A DNA stretch of 64,000 bases from contig NZ_BATR01000168.1 in NCBI RefSeq assembly GCF_000739655.1, positions 1-64,000 of the forward strand, written 5' to 3'. The stretch's first letter is position 1; the number at the start of each line of letters is the position of its first letter. Source of the stretch: Verrucomicrobium sp. BvORR106 (GTDB lineage: Bacteria; Verrucomicrobiota; Verrucomicrobiia; Verrucomicrobiales; Verrucomicrobiaceae). This document shows positions 38,318-48,531 of the stretch, one piece after another. The position numbers and the translations under genes were made by a program. The notes under the pieces were generated by a model. That model saw only the letters and a program-made list of their open reading frames with translations. It did no database searches and was not told where the DNA came from.

Positions 38318-38486
38318 TTAACCAAAGAGGCACAGAGAGCACAGAGGACTGATTTTTAGACAGAATTAACAGAATTTACAGAATTAAAGTTCCATCAAAC
38401 CATTGATAATGAGAGACTTAACAAAGAGGACTCCAACACAACTCCTTGCTCTGTGTTCTCTGTGCCTCTGTGGTTAAATCCCGCCT
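38318..38486. repeat. Inverted pair of CACAGAG-type repeats around ACAGAATT repeats
   Basis: The plus strand at 38318-38350 reads TTTAACCAAAGAGGCACAGA, GAGCACAGAGG. The facing arm at 38451-38476 is close to its reverse complement, CTGTGCCTCTGTGGTTAAA. Between them are three 9-bp units ACAGAATTA, ACAGAATTT, ACAGAATTA. The right arm lies 36-61 bases beyond the stop codon of the downstream-reading leftward gene. The 345-base gap 38167-38511 has no gene. Confidence 0.75.
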
Positions 38487-38511
38487 CCGCTGCCCCTCAC
38501 CATGCCCTTCA

Positions 38512-40113
38512 TCACTTGAGCAGCTGCCGCGCGATGATCGCGTCCACGGGATTCCAGTCGTCAGTCATCAGTTTCCCCTCAGTGCCCATCGGCAGCTGAT
38601 TGGCGGGGATGCGGCGGGCGAGCAAGGGGTACTGCCAGGAGCCGGGCAGGTGAATTGCGTCCTCGATCCAGGGTTTCCAGCTTTCCTGAGAGGCGAGGAG
38701 GATCACGTTCTGGGAGTGGACCCGGGCACCGCCGACTGCGAACACTTCCACGTGGGGGAAGACGCTGCGCACGGTGGTCAGGATGTATTCCAGGAGCTCG
38801 GCACGATCCCCTTCCACAGCGGAGATCACGTTCATCATGAACACGCCCTTGGGGCTGAGGCGGCTTTTGATTTCGCCAAAGAATTCCTGAGTGACCAGAT
38901 GGGCCGGGATGTGGCGGACGCCGTTGTAGGCATCGCCGAAGATCAGATCATACCCACCCTCGCAGTCCTTGAGGAACCGGCGGGCATCGGCGGCATGGGC
39001 CTGCACGGAGGGATGCTCATCCAGCTTGAAAAACTGACGCCCGGTCTGAATGACGGCGGGATCGATCTCTGCCACATCCACGTGCGAGCCGGGCACCAGG
39101 CGGGAGAGCTCCTGGGGCATGCCGAAGGCCCCTGCCCCAATGAAGAGAGCGCGCTTCAGGGGAAGATTCTCGTTCAGCTGGGCCAGGCGCCAAAACTTCT
39201 GGTACTCCAGCACCAGACCGCCGTCTTTCATGCGCATGCCGCCCTCCATGGTGGAGTCCAGCTTGAGGAAGCGCTCCTTGGAGCCTGCGCTATCACGCTC
39301 TACAACCTCGATCTGGTGGTAGAAAGAGCTGGCCCGGTGCAGGGTGGTCATCCCTGGCTCCGTCGTGGTGCCCTCTGCGGTGGAACTCACCAGCGCGGCC
39401 AGAACGGTCACCGCCACCGTGGAAAGCTGGACCTTGACCGACTTGCGAGCCATCCAGAAAGCCAGGAGGGACAGCAGAAGCAGCACCACCCCAGAGCCAA
39501 GGAAAATCGACTTCACCCCGAAGGCGGAGAGCAGGAAGAATCCAGAGAGGAAAGTACCCACGAAGCTGCCCAGAGACCCTAGCATGCTGATCACCCCGGC
39601 AGCCACGCCCACGTGCTCATCCTTGGCCGCCATGCTGTAGAACCGCACGCTGGCCGGAGACACGGCACCCAGCAGAATGCCTGGGATGGCGAAGAGGAAG
39701 AGGGAAATGAAGACCGGCCCGGCGATGAGACCGCCCTTGGACAGGGAGGGGCTCAGCACGCTGCTGAGCGCGGGGATGAACATGGTCAGCACGGCCGCCC
39801 CTGCCAGCAGCGCGCCCAGCAGATCCAGCCGGGAGAACTTGTCCGCGAGATATCCACCCAGATAGCCCCCGACACTGAGGGCCACCAGCACCACGCCGAT
39901 CAGCGCCGTCCAGGTATAGATGCTGTTGCCAAAACTGGGAGCCAGCAGCCGGTTGGCTGCGATCTCGATGACCATGATCGACGCCCCAGAGAAGAAGCAG
40001 ATCAGCCCGAGCAGCCACCGGGTGGCGCGGGAGTGACTGGCGATCGCTGCCGCAGTGGCAGCATCAGCCTTGGTGGAACCGCTTTTCACAGATGAGGCAG
40101 AAGGGATGGCCAT
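38512..40113 (-). CDS. Membrane-fused spermidine-synthase-like protein
   Basis: 533 residues from the ATG at 40111-40113. About eight hydrophobic helices fill residues 27-225 (GASIMVIEIAANRLLAPSFG is the usual first helix of this group). The C-terminal 280 residues have the SpeE-type methyltransferase-like fold: ALFIGAGAFGMPQELSR, VDVAEIDPAVIQTGRQFF, YDLIFGDAYNG. The catalytic Asp of true aminopropyltransferases may correspond to that GDAYNG. The substrate is unknown; polyamine synthesis is not certain. It follows an NTF2-like lipoprotein gene by 135 bases. Confidence 0.8.
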   Translation of the reverse strand: MAIPSASSVKSGSTKADAATAAAIASHSRATRWLLGLICFFSGASIMVIEIAANRLLAPSFGNSIYTWTALIGVVLVALSVGGYLGGYLADKFSRLDLLGALLAGAAVLTMFIPALSSVLSPSLSKGGLIAGPVFISLFLFAIPGILLGAVSPASVRFYSMAAKDEHVGVAAGVISMLGSLGSFVGTFLSGFFLLSAFGVKSIFLGSGVVLLLLSLLAFWMARKSVKVQLSTVAVTVLAALVSSTAEGTTTEPGMTTLHRASSFYHQIEVVERDSAGSKERFLKLDSTMEGGMRMKDGGLVLEYQKFWRLAQLNENLPLKRALFIGAGAFGMPQELSRLVPGSHVDVAEIDPAVIQTGRQFFKLDEHPSVQAHAADARRFLKDCEGGYDLIFGDAYNGVRHIPAHLVTQEFFGEIKSRLSPKGVFMMNVISAVEGDRAELLEYILTTVRSVFPHVEVFAVGGARVHSQNVILLASQESWKPWIEDAIHLPGSWQYPLLARRIPANQLPMGTEGKLMTDDWNPVDAIIARQLLK

Positions 40114-40248
40114 GAAGGAGGGGGTGAGAAATGGAAACGAGGGCACCAGATGCCCGCTGGGACAGGCGCTCCACCAAAGCGGGGACTGCTCCCATCGCAA
40201 ACTGAAGTTGCCAGTAGCTAAGCGGTAAGAAAGAGACCGGGCGGAGCC

Positions 40249-40740
40249 CTACTCCCCGTAGAAAACGAGGCTCACGATCTTCCACCCGCCTGAGGCTTCC
40301 TTCTTCAAGGTGAAAAGATCAGAACCCCGCTCCTCCTTGCTGCCCTTGGTGAGCACCCAGGTCACATAGGCCTGCACGCCCTTGGCATCGCCCTGGATGG
40401 TCATGGTCACCGGCTTCTCCGTCATCGGCGTGCTGGCCATCTCATGCGCCAGCTTCTGTCCGTGAAGGAAGTCCGTGAGGCCCTGACTGACCACTGAGGG
40501 TCCGTCCAGGACAAAAACTCTGGCCTGAGGATGGAAGCAGGCACCATAGCCCTCCATGTCCCGGGCAGACCAGGTGGAGAAGTAGCGCTCCAGGAACTTC
40601 CGCACCTCTGCATCATCCGGGTGGGCCTGGGCCTGGGCGCGACAGCCCGACAGCAAGGCCGTAGCCAGCAACAGGCTGACAGCCAGAAAGGAGCTCACTC
40701 CCGTACGCCGCTGACGCAGCCAGATCAGAACCTTGCGCAT
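40249..40740 (-). CDS. NTF2/SnoaL-like lipoprotein
   Basis: 163 residues with a lipoprotein signal ending in the lipobox LLSGC (Cys33). The mature part is a cone-shaped NTF2-like fold of the DUF4440 kind: FLERYFSTWSARDMEGYGAC, FHPQARVFVLDG, then strand-rich text ending WKIVSLVFYGE. Function is unknown; such lipoproteins may bind small ligands. It begins 10 bases after parB ends, so the two are almost surely co-transcribed, an unusual pairing. Confidence 0.75.
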   Translation of the reverse strand: MRKVLIWLRQRRTGVSSFLAVSLLLATALLSGCRAQAQAHPDDAEVRKFLERYFSTWSARDMEGYGACFHPQARVFVLDGPSVVSQGLTDFLHGQKLAHEMASTPMTEKPVTMTIQGDAKGVQAYVTWVLTKGSKEERGSDLFTLKKEASGGWKIVSLVFYGE

Positions 40741-40750
40741 CGGCTTGAGA

Positions 40751-41665
40751 TCAACTTCCGAAGTCTGCTTCCTCCACTCCCATCAGGGCCAGCAGGCGGT
40801 TGAGATCCTCCACCCCATAGTAGTCCAGCTCCAGGCGTCCTTTCTTCTCCCCGTGATGCACGGTGGCAGAGGTGGAGAAGTGCCGGGTGAGACGCTGCTC
40901 CACGGCCTGCAGCGCGATCTTGAGCTCTGCGTCGGGTGAGGCGGGCTTGGCCTTCGGCGCGGGCGGGTTCAGGATGCTCTCCACCAATTTCTCGGTGGCA
41001 CGCACACTGAGCCCCTTGTCCAGCACCATGGCGCAGGCGGCCTCCATGTCGTCAGAGGACTTCAGACCCAACACCACCTTGGCATGCCCCGGGGTGAGGC
41101 GGCCCTCACGCAGGTGCTGTAGAGAGGCAGCGGGCAGTTCCAGCAGGCGGATGGCATTGGCCACCGTGGCGCGGTTCTTGCCCACGCGCTGGGCGATGTC
41201 TTCCTGACGCAGGTTGAACTCCTTGCTCAGGCGCACGTAGGCCTGCGCTTCTTCCACCGGATTGAGATTCTCACGCTGAAGGTTCTCAATCAGCGCCATC
41301 TCCAGCACGTCCTTGTCAGAGGCGGTGCGGACGATCACGGGCACTTCACTCAGTCCCAGCTCACGGCTGGCACGCCAGCGCCGCTCACCTGCGATGAGTT
41401 CAAACTTATTGGCCACCAAGCGCACAATGAGCGGCTGGATGATCCCGTGCTCGCGGATGGAATCCATCAGCTCATGCAACTGCTCCGGGGCAAACTCTTT
41501 ACGGGGCTGCAGCGGACTGGGCACCACCTCGTCCAGCGGGACCTTGCGGACTGACTCGCCTGGCGCGGGCTGGGGAGTGAAGGGCATGCTATTCCCCGCG
41601 GGAGGAGGAGTCCCCGCTTTTCCAATCAAGGCTCCGAGGCCTTTGCCTAGCGCTGCTTTTGCCAT
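40751..41665 (-). CDS. parB: Chromosome-partitioning protein ParB
   Basis: 304 residues from the ATG at 41663-41665. It begins MAKAALGKGLGALIG, the ParB opening. The CTPase/ParB-N domain has LQPRKEFAPEQLHELMDSI, GIIQPLIVR, and the clamp motif LIAGERRWRASRELGL. The helix-turn-helix is NLRQEDIAQRVGKNRATVAN. The C-terminal dimer domain follows. ParB binds parS near the origin, loads SMC and works with ParA. No parA lies within the window on this strand, and no match to the usual parS palindrome was seen next to it. Confidence 0.95.
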   Translation of the reverse strand: MAKAALGKGLGALIGKAGTPPPAGNSMPFTPQPAPGESVRKVPLDEVVPSPLQPRKEFAPEQLHELMDSIREHGIIQPLIVRLVANKFELIAGERRWRASRELGLSEVPVIVRTASDKDVLEMALIENLQRENLNPVEEAQAYVRLSKEFNLRQEDIAQRVGKNRATVANAIRLLELPAASLQHLREGRLTPGHAKVVLGLKSSDDMEAACAMVLDKGLSVRATEKLVESILNPPAPKAKPASPDAELKIALQAVEQRLTRHFSTSATVHHGEKKGRLELDYYGVEDLNRLLALMGVEEADFGS

Positions 41666-41910
41666 AAGGGGCGAGACTATCTCATCACGCCGCCAAAGCA
41701 AGCCTGTCGAACAGGTTCGCCAAAACAGGAAACTTCACTTCCGCGTGTCGCAAGCCCAGTCAGACCGACATCCATCGGCGGTGAGCATGATCGCATCTCA
41801 TGCCGCGCCCGGTGGGGAGGACCGCTCATCACCAAAGGGTTCTCTTTTTTACACGATTAATTCATAATCATCCGCCACCTGCGTCATGCAGGAACGCCAT
41901 CCTTACTTTC

Positions 41911-44900
41911 ATGAGCACGACATCCCTACCCCCTCTCGTCCTCGCCCTGTCCCTTTCGATCCTCTCCTCTGCGCCCCTTGCTGCGCAGAGTGGCAATGAG
42001 ATCGGATTCGTAGAAAAGTTCGCCCTCGCCCAGGACCGCGAGAAAGTGCTGAATGAACTGGTTCCCGGATCTGAGGACTACTACTTCTACCACGCCCTTC
42101 ATTATCAACACACCCGGAATGCGGCCCGGCTGGCCGACATCATGGCGGAGTGGCGGAAACGCTTCCGGGACGATTCCGAACTGCGGAAAGTCATCGAGAA
42201 CCGGGAGGCGCTCCTGAACTACGGCACGGACCCGCAGCAGACGCTGACCTTTCTGAAGCACAAGTTCGGCCTGGAGTTCCAGCACTCGCAGGAAGCCCGC
42301 GACAAAAAGCCCGACCTGCCCAGCGCTCTGGATGCCGCCCGGGTGACGCGGTCCGCGTTCGAAAAGAACGCTCTGAACCACAGCCCCAATCTCGAAGGGT
42401 TCGGTGTCGCCGCCCTGGAAAGCCTGATCCGGAACAAGGCCACCCTCACGCCCTCGCAACGCCGCACTGCGCTGGGCCGCATCCAGCGCCCTGACCTGCC
42501 CGGGCTGGTGGAAGTCATTCATGCCGATCTGACCAGTCGTGATTCAGGCGGGTTTGGCTCCCTGGCCATCCACCGGGCGCTGACGCTGGCGCAGCTGGAT
42601 GCCCTGGTGAAGCTCATGCCGGAGCTGGGAAACAACACCAAATATGTGCACCAGCGCATGCGGAAGCTGGCCCCCTCCGCGGACGTGAATCTGGATGACG
42701 ATGACACTGAGCGCGAAGCCTGGCTGGACCGGACCTGGGCCTATGCCGCCACGCTCCCGCCTGCGTTCAACACGCTGAAGGCCCGCATCCTGTTTCACCG
42801 TCTGGAGCATGACCGGGCCAAGGGGCTCTACGATCAGGAGCGCTTCCTCCAGTACCTGAAGCTCCCCCGCCAGGCGCCCTATGTGAGCCCGCGCCTGCTG
42901 GAGCAGGTGCCCGCCCAGAACCAGCTCAACAACCTGAACATGGATCTGAGCGAGCCGCTGCTGGACAGCCCGCCTCCCCGCGGGGACGAGAGCCTGGTGC
43001 GCGACTATTTCCTGCAACTCTTCACCCGTGCCGGACAGCCGGCGGATGATGTGGACACCACCCTGGCCCCCTGGACCCAGTACGTGCGGGAGTCCTGGCT
43101 GAAGCCGCTCTATGCGGAGGCCATGATCCTGGCCGGCCAGGGCAATCCGGAGCGCTGGGCCGCCCTGCTCACCCCCACCGCCTACCAGCAGCTGAAGGAC
43201 CGCGTGGACATTGAGTTCCCCTCCTCCAATGCGCGGCTCTTCCAGGCCGGTGAGGACATCCGCTTCGACGTGCTGTTGAAGAACACCCCGGGGCTGATCG
43301 TGAAGATCTATGAGATCAACCAGCTGAATTACTTCCTCTCCCAGAACCGGCAGCTTAACACGGACCTCAATCTGGACGGCCTGGTGGCCAACCAGGAAAG
43401 CACCCGCAGCTATCAGAACGGGCCCTTCCTCCGCAAGCGGGAGACCTTCACCTTCCCCGAGCTCAAGGGGAAACGCGGGGCTTGGGTGATCGAGTTCATC
43501 GGCGGTGGCCGCAGCAGCCGCGCCCTGGTGCGGGTGGGGCAGTGGCAGGTGCTGCAGCGCCCCGGCCCCGGAGGCGACTACCTGGTGGTCCTGGATGAAA
43601 AGGGCGCGCCTGTGACGGATGCCGTGGCCTGGCTCGATGGGCGCAAGCTCACCCCGCAGGAAAAGCTGGGCGGTGCCATCCTGGTCCCCTTCACCGCGAA
43701 GCCGGGCATCAAACCGGTGGTACTGGCAGACGCCCAAGGGACCTTTGCCTCCCTGGCCAAGTTCGAACATCACGCGGAAGAGCCCCAGTTCACCGCGCAG
43801 TTCCATCTCACGCGGGAGCAGCTCCTGGCAGGCCGGGAGGCCACGCTCGCCGTGCGCCCCTCACTCATGCTTGGCGGCACCCACGTGGCCCCGTCCGCCC
43901 TGCTGGAGCCCAAGCTGACCCTGACGACCCGCACCCTGGATGGCATCACCACCACCCACGAGGTGAAGGACCTGAAGCTCAATGCCACCAGCGTGCTCGC
44001 CCACACCTTCGTGGTGCCGAACCGGCTGGCCCAAGTCACCGCCGCCCTCAGCGCCAGCGTCGAGCTCTTCAGCCAGGGGGGTGAGAAACGCCAGCTGATG
44101 GCCAGCCGCACCTGGGAGATCAACACCCTGGACAAGACGGATGCCATCTTCGCCGGTCGCTTCTCAGAAATGGCCGGGCGTCATTTCTTCGAACTCCTGG
44201 GCAAGAACGGCGAACCCTTGGCCGATCGCCAGGTGGCCTTCACCTTTACGCATCCTGATTTCACCTCCACCCTCGATCTGGCCCTCCGCACGGATGAAAA
44301 GGGACGCGTTGATCTGGGCACCCTCTCTGATGTCGGCACCATCTCCGCCCAATGCCCGGATGGACAGCAGGTGGGCTGGCAGAATCAGGTGTATCAGCGC
44401 ACGTGGCCATCCGTCATTCAGGCCGCTCAGGGAGAGACACTGCGCATCCCCGCTCCGGCTGGCTTCACGGGTGCTGACGGCGGCGTCTCCCTGCTGGAGA
44501 CCCGGGCGGGCACCTTCGCCGCGGATCGCAGCGCCAGCGCCACCGTGCGCGATGGCTTTGTGGTGGTGGAAGGACTGTCCCCAGGTGATTACTCACTGCA
44601 GCTCCGTGGCGCACCGCCAGTCCAGTTGGACCTGCGCATCTCTGCGGGCAAGCCGGTGGGCGGCTGGTTGCTGGGCAGGCATCGCCAGCTGGAGCTCAAG
44701 GGCAGCAAGATGCTGCAAATCACCGGCGTCACCACGGAGCCGGACTTCGTGACGGTGAAGCTCGCCAACGTCAATCCCTTCACCCGGGTGCACGTGACGG
44801 CCACCCGGTTCGAGGAGACATCCACCCTCTTCAGCAGCCTGGGCGGCTTTCCCCGGTTCGGTGCCTCCATCACCTCTCCCCCGCAGCTTCCGGCACTGTA

Positions 44901-47900
44901 TGCCGCTGGTCGCGAGATTGGGGACGAGTACCGCTACATCCTGGAGCGACGCCGAGCCAAGACCTTCGCCGGCAGCATGCTGCCCCGTGCGGAACTGCTG
45001 CTGAACCCCTGGCAGACACGTGAAACCAGCCTCACGGAGCTGGAGATGGCCACAGGCCAGGCCGCCAGCTCCACCCTGGGCGGGCGGGATGGTGCCCTGC
45101 GCAAGGCCCGGGCGGAGAACGCCCCCCGCGGCAGCGCGGCGGGCCTCCCCGGCACTCAGGACGGGAACCTGGACTTCCTCGCCCTCAGCGCCCCCACCCA
45201 CTACAACCTGGTGCCCGATCAGGCAGGCGTGGTCCGCATCCCCAAGAAAGACCTGGGGGATCGCCAGGACCTGCAGATCTATGCGGAGGACCTGGAGAAC
45301 GCGGTCTGGCAGAAGCTCTCCCTCCCTGAAGCGGGCACCAAGCTCCGTGACGAGAGGCTCACGCGTAACCTCACCCCCACCAGCCCGTTCACGGAGACCA
45401 AGGAAACTACGGTGCTGCAGAAAGGCCAGTCCCTGGTGCTGGAGGACATCCTCACCAGTGAGGTGGAAAGCTACGACACCCTGGGCGGCGTGTACTCCCT
45501 GCTGAAGACGCTCAATGCAGACGCCCATGTGGCCGAGTTTGCCTGGATCCTGCAGTGGCCCAAGTTCAGCGATGCGGAAAAGCGGGCCAAGTACGGAGAG
45601 CACGCCTGCCATGAGCTGCATCTGTTCCTGGCCAAGAAGGATCCCGAGTTCTTCACCGCCGTGGTCAAGCCCTACCTCGCCAACAAGAAGGACAAGACCT
45701 TCATGGATGACTTCCTCCTGGAGTCGAAGCTGGACAGTTACCTTGAACCCTGGCGCTATGCCCGGCTCAATGTGGTGGAGCGCGCCCTGCTGGCCCAGCG
45801 CCTGCCCGGTGAAGCTGCCCGTGCGGCCCGCCATCTGCAGGAGTCCTGGGAACTGCTCCCTCTCAATCCCGAGGCTCAGGACACGTACTTCGAGACCGCT
45901 CTGCGGGGCCGCTCGCTCGATGGTACCGACAAGTCGTCCCTCTGGGCCGACGCTGAGACCAGCAAGTCCGCGGCTCTAGCCCTGGACTCCCCCTCACCGG
46001 CCCCGGCGCCGACGACCTCACCGGCGGCCCCTGCTGACAACTTCAGCAGCGTCTCCGGACGGCTCTCCGGTATCGCAGACCCTGCCGCCCCGGCCATCAG
46101 CCAGCCCGCAGCACGCGGCCTCTCCGTAGCAGGCAAAAAAGACTCTGCGGGTGAAGAGCTGGAACTGCGGGATCTGGCGGAGAAGCAAAAAGAGCAGGCA
46201 GGACGCGAGCGGTTGGTCGCCGAAGCCAAGCCCATCGAGTTGACGGTGGGCTATGACAGCCAGTACGCCTATGCCGGGGTGGCCCTGCAGGCAGACGCAC
46301 GCCAGCTGGCACGCGCCTATTTCCGCGAACTTGGACCGGCCCGGGAGTGGGCGGAGAACAACTACTACAAACTCCGCCAGTCCGAGCAAAACGCCACCCT
46401 GGTGACGGTCAATGCGTACTGGCGCGACTTTGCGGCCTGGATTGCAGAAGGTTCCAAGGGCCCGTTTGTCTCGCCCCACGTGGCTGAGGCCAGCCGGAAC
46501 TTCACTGAGATCCTTCTGGCCCTCGCCGTGCTCGATCTGCCCTTCGACGCCCCCAAGCATGCTACGAAGACGGAGGGACGCCGCTTTGAGTTCACCGCCA
46601 GCGCCCCGGTGCTGGTGTTTCACAAGCAGATCCGCCCTGCCCCGGCAGCCAATGACCAGTCGGCCGGCCAACTGCTGGTCTCCCAGTCCTTCTTCCGCGC
46701 GGACGAACGCTTCCGCCAGGAGGGCAACGAGATGTTCCAGAAGAACGTCACCGATGAATTCCTGACCGGCACGGTTTATGGAGCCAACATCGTGGTGACC
46801 AATGCCACCAGCAGCCGGATCAAGGCAGAGATCCTGCTGCAGATCCCCCAGGGTGCCCTCCCCGTCCGCGGGAGCAAGGCCACCCAGTCGGTGAGACTGC
46901 CGCTGGAGCCCTACACCACCACGACGCGGGAGTACTACTTCTACTTCCCCACTCCTCCAGCACAGGCTGGCGGGAAGTTCGCCCACTATCCAGTGCACGT
47001 GGCCACGGGTGGCAAGGAGGCGGGCAAAGCCCCGGTCTTCTCCTTCAACGTCGTGACCCAGCTCTCCGGTGTGGACAAGGCCTCCTGGGACTATGTCTCC
47101 CAGTATGCCACGGATGCGGAGGTGTTCGCCTATCTGGGGCAAAACAACATCCAGCGCGTGGATCTGGGCCGCATCGCCTGGCGCTGCCGCCAGAGTGCGG
47201 ACTTTTACCGTCAGGTCATCAAGGTGCTGGCGGAACGCCATGTCTGGGATGACACGCTGACCAGCTACGCCCTGTACCACAATGACACGCCCACTCTGGG
47301 TGAGTGGCTCAAGCATCATTACTCGGAGGAGTTCGGCCCGGTTCTGGAATCCCCCCTGGTGAAGTTTGGTCCGCTGGAGTTCGATCTCTATGAGCACCTG
47401 GAATACAGCCCGCTCATCAACCAGCGCGCCCACCGGCTCGGCAGGGAGTGGCGGATCGCCAACGAGGAGGTGCTGGAGCAGTACCAGAAGCTTCTGGGCA
47501 CCCTCTCCTTCAAACCCACCCTGAACAGTGCGGACAACCTGGCGGTCGTTTATTTCCTCTTCCTCCAGGACCGCGTGGAGGAGGCTCTGGACAGGCTCAA
47601 GGCAACCCCGGGACAGGATCTCGCCACCAGAATCCAGCTCGACTACTTGCGCTGCCAGGCGGCCTTCTATGAGGGAGACACCGCCACGGCACGGACCGTG
47701 GCTGCCACCTATCGCGACCATCCGGTGCCCCGGTGGAAACAGCGCTTCGGCGAGGTACTCTCCCAGCTGGATGAAATCGATGGCAAAGCGCCAGCAGTTT
47801 CTCCAGATGGCGTACCCGCGCCGCCAGATCGCAATCGTCAGCAGGGCGAACTGTCGGCCACGGAGCCGGGCTTTGAGTTCAAGGTGGAAAACCGGACCAT

Positions 47901-48531
47901 CTCGCTCAACTGGCATCGTCTGTCCCAGGTCACGGTGAACTACTATCTGACGGATCCTGAGTTCAGCTTCAGCAGCAATCCCTTCGTCAGCGAAGACGCC
48001 AGCCGGTTCAGCGTGATCAAACCGAACCAGAGCGTCGCTGTCACCTTGCCCGCTGACAAGGACACCCTCAGCATCCCGCTGCCGGAAGCCTACTCACGGG
48101 CCAACCTCCTGGTGGAGATCATGGGTGCTGGTCAGCGCAAGACGCAGGCCTACCATGCCAACACGCTCAAACTCGCGGTGACAGAGAACTACGGACGGCT
48201 GGAGGTGCGCGACAGCGGCACGGACAAACCGATCGCCAAAGGCTATGTGAAGGTGTATGCCCGGCTGAAGAACGGCACCGTGAGGTTCTTCAAGGACGGC
48301 TATACGGATCTCCGCGGGAGATTCGACTACGCCAGCCTCAACGGCACCAGCGCCGGACAGCCCGTGCCGCCCCCCATGCCGCAGGCACGTCAGGCCGGAG
48401 CCTCAGGCAATGGACTGGATCACCAGATGCTCAAGCCCACCGAGCTGAATGCCGTGGAGAAGCTCTCCATCCTGGTGCTCACGGACGCCAACGGAGCCCA
48501 GGTTCGAGAAGTCACTCCTCCGGCGCAATAG
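41911..48531 (+). CDS. Giant secreted macroglobulin-like protein, unknown function
   Basis: 2206 residues from the ATG at 41911, with a signal peptide (LVLALSLSILSSAPLAAQ). The first 450 residues are helical. Next comes a series of beta-sandwich segments resembling macroglobulin MG domains (FQAGEDIRFDVLLKNTPGLI, GDYLVVLDEKGAPVTDAVAW, HFFELLGKNGEPLADRQVAF). A helical region at about 1170-1350, a low-complexity Pro/Ala/Ser linker near 1360, and a second half ending in another carboxypeptidase-regulatory-like strand set (GYVKVYARLKNGTVRFFKDG) follow. No thioester motif GCGEQ is present. It may be a surface or periplasmic scaffold or protease trap; that is inference. It is the longest gene in the window and stands alone. 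Confidence 0.6.
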   Translation: MSTTSLPPLVLALSLSILSSAPLAAQSGNEIGFVEKFALAQDREKVLNELVPGSEDYYFYHALHYQHTRNAARLADIMAEWRKRFRDDSELRKVIENREALLNYGTDPQQTLTFLKHKFGLEFQHSQEARDKKPDLPSALDAARVTRSAFEKNALNHSPNLEGFGVAALESLIRNKATLTPSQRRTALGRIQRPDLPGLVEVIHADLTSRDSGGFGSLAIHRALTLAQLDALVKLMPELGNNTKYVHQRMRKLAPSADVNLDDDDTEREAWLDRTWAYAATLPPAFNTLKARILFHRLEHDRAKGLYDQERFLQYLKLPRQAPYVSPRLLEQVPAQNQLNNLNMDLSEPLLDSPPPRGDESLVRDYFLQLFTRAGQPADDVDTTLAPWTQYVRESWLKPLYAEAMILAGQGNPERWAALLTPTAYQQLKDRVDIEFPSSNARLFQAGEDIRFDVLLKNTPGLIVKIYEINQLNYFLSQNRQLNTDLNLDGLVANQESTRSYQNGPFLRKRETFTFPELKGKRGAWVIEFIGGGRSSRALVRVGQWQVLQRPGPGGDYLVVLDEKGAPVTDAVAWLDGRKLTPQEKLGGAILVPFTAKPGIKPVVLADAQGTFASLAKFEHHAEEPQFTAQFHLTREQLLAGREATLAVRPSLMLGGTHVAPSALLEPKLTLTTRTLDGITTTHEVKDLKLNATSVLAHTFVVPNRLAQVTAALSASVELFSQGGEKRQLMASRTWEINTLDKTDAIFAGRFSEMAGRHFFELLGKNGEPLADRQVAFTFTHPDFTSTLDLALRTDEKGRVDLGTLSDVGTISAQCPDGQQVGWQNQVYQRTWPSVIQAAQGETLRIPAPAGFTGADGGVSLLETRAGTFAADRSASATVRDGFVVVEGLSPGDYSLQLRGAPPVQLDLRISAGKPVGGWLLGRHRQLELKGSKMLQITGVTTEPDFVTVKLANVNPFTRVHVTATRFEETSTLFSSLGGFPRFGASITSPPQLPALYAAGREIGDEYRYILERRRAKTFAGSMLPRAELLLNPWQTRETSLTELEMATGQAASSTLGGRDGALRKARAENAPRGSAAGLPGTQDGNLDFLALSAPTHYNLVPDQAGVVRIPKKDLGDRQDLQIYAEDLENAVWQKLSLPEAGTKLRDERLTRNLTPTSPFTETKETTVLQKGQSLVLEDILTSEVESYDTLGGVYSLLKTLNADAHVAEFAWILQWPKFSDAEKRAKYGEHACHELHLFLAKKDPEFFTAVVKPYLANKKDKTFMDDFLLESKLDSYLEPWRYARLNVVERALLAQRLPGEAARAARHLQESWELLPLNPEAQDTYFETALRGRSLDGTDKSSLWADAETSKSAALALDSPSPAPAPTTSPAAPADNFSSVSGRLSGIADPAAPAISQPAARGLSVAGKKDSAGEELELRDLAEKQKEQAGRERLVAEAKPIELTVGYDSQYAYAGVALQADARQLARAYFRELGPAREWAENNYYKLRQSEQNATLVTVNAYWRDFAAWIAEGSKGPFVSPHVAEASRNFTEILLALAVLDLPFDAPKHATKTEGRRFEFTASAPVLVFHKQIRPAPAANDQSAGQLLVSQSFFRADERFRQEGNEMFQKNVTDEFLTGTVYGANIVVTNATSSRIKAEILLQIPQGALPVRGSKATQSVRLPLEPYTTTTREYYFYFPTPPAQAGGKFAHYPVHVATGGKEAGKAPVFSFNVVTQLSGVDKASWDYVSQYATDAEVFAYLGQNNIQRVDLGRIAWRCRQSADFYRQVIKVLAERHVWDDTLTSYALYHNDTPTLGEWLKHHYSEEFGPVLESPLVKFGPLEFDLYEHLEYSPLINQRAHRLGREWRIANEEVLEQYQKLLGTLSFKPTLNSADNLAVVYFLFLQDRVEEALDRLKATPGQDLATRIQLDYLRCQAAFYEGDTATARTVAATYRDHPVPRWKQRFGEVLSQLDEIDGKAPAVSPDGVPAPPDRNRQQGELSATEPGFEFKVENRTISLNWHRLSQVTVNYYLTDPEFSFSSNPFVSEDASRFSVIKPNQSVAVTLPADKDTLSIPLPEAYSRANLLVEIMGAGQRKTQAYHANTLKLAVTENYGRLEVRDSGTDKPIAKGYVKVYARLKNGTVRFFKDGYTDLRGRFDYASLNGTSAGQPVPPPMPQARQAGASGNGLDHQMLKPTELNAVEKLSILVLTDANGAQVREVTPPAQ

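Noticed and set aside
41666-41910. parS site near parB
   Set aside because: No sequence close to the TGTTTCACGTGAAACA palindrome was found in this gap.
46018-47916. 632-residue open frame opposite the giant secreted protein
   Set aside because: Antisense shadow produced by high third-position GC.
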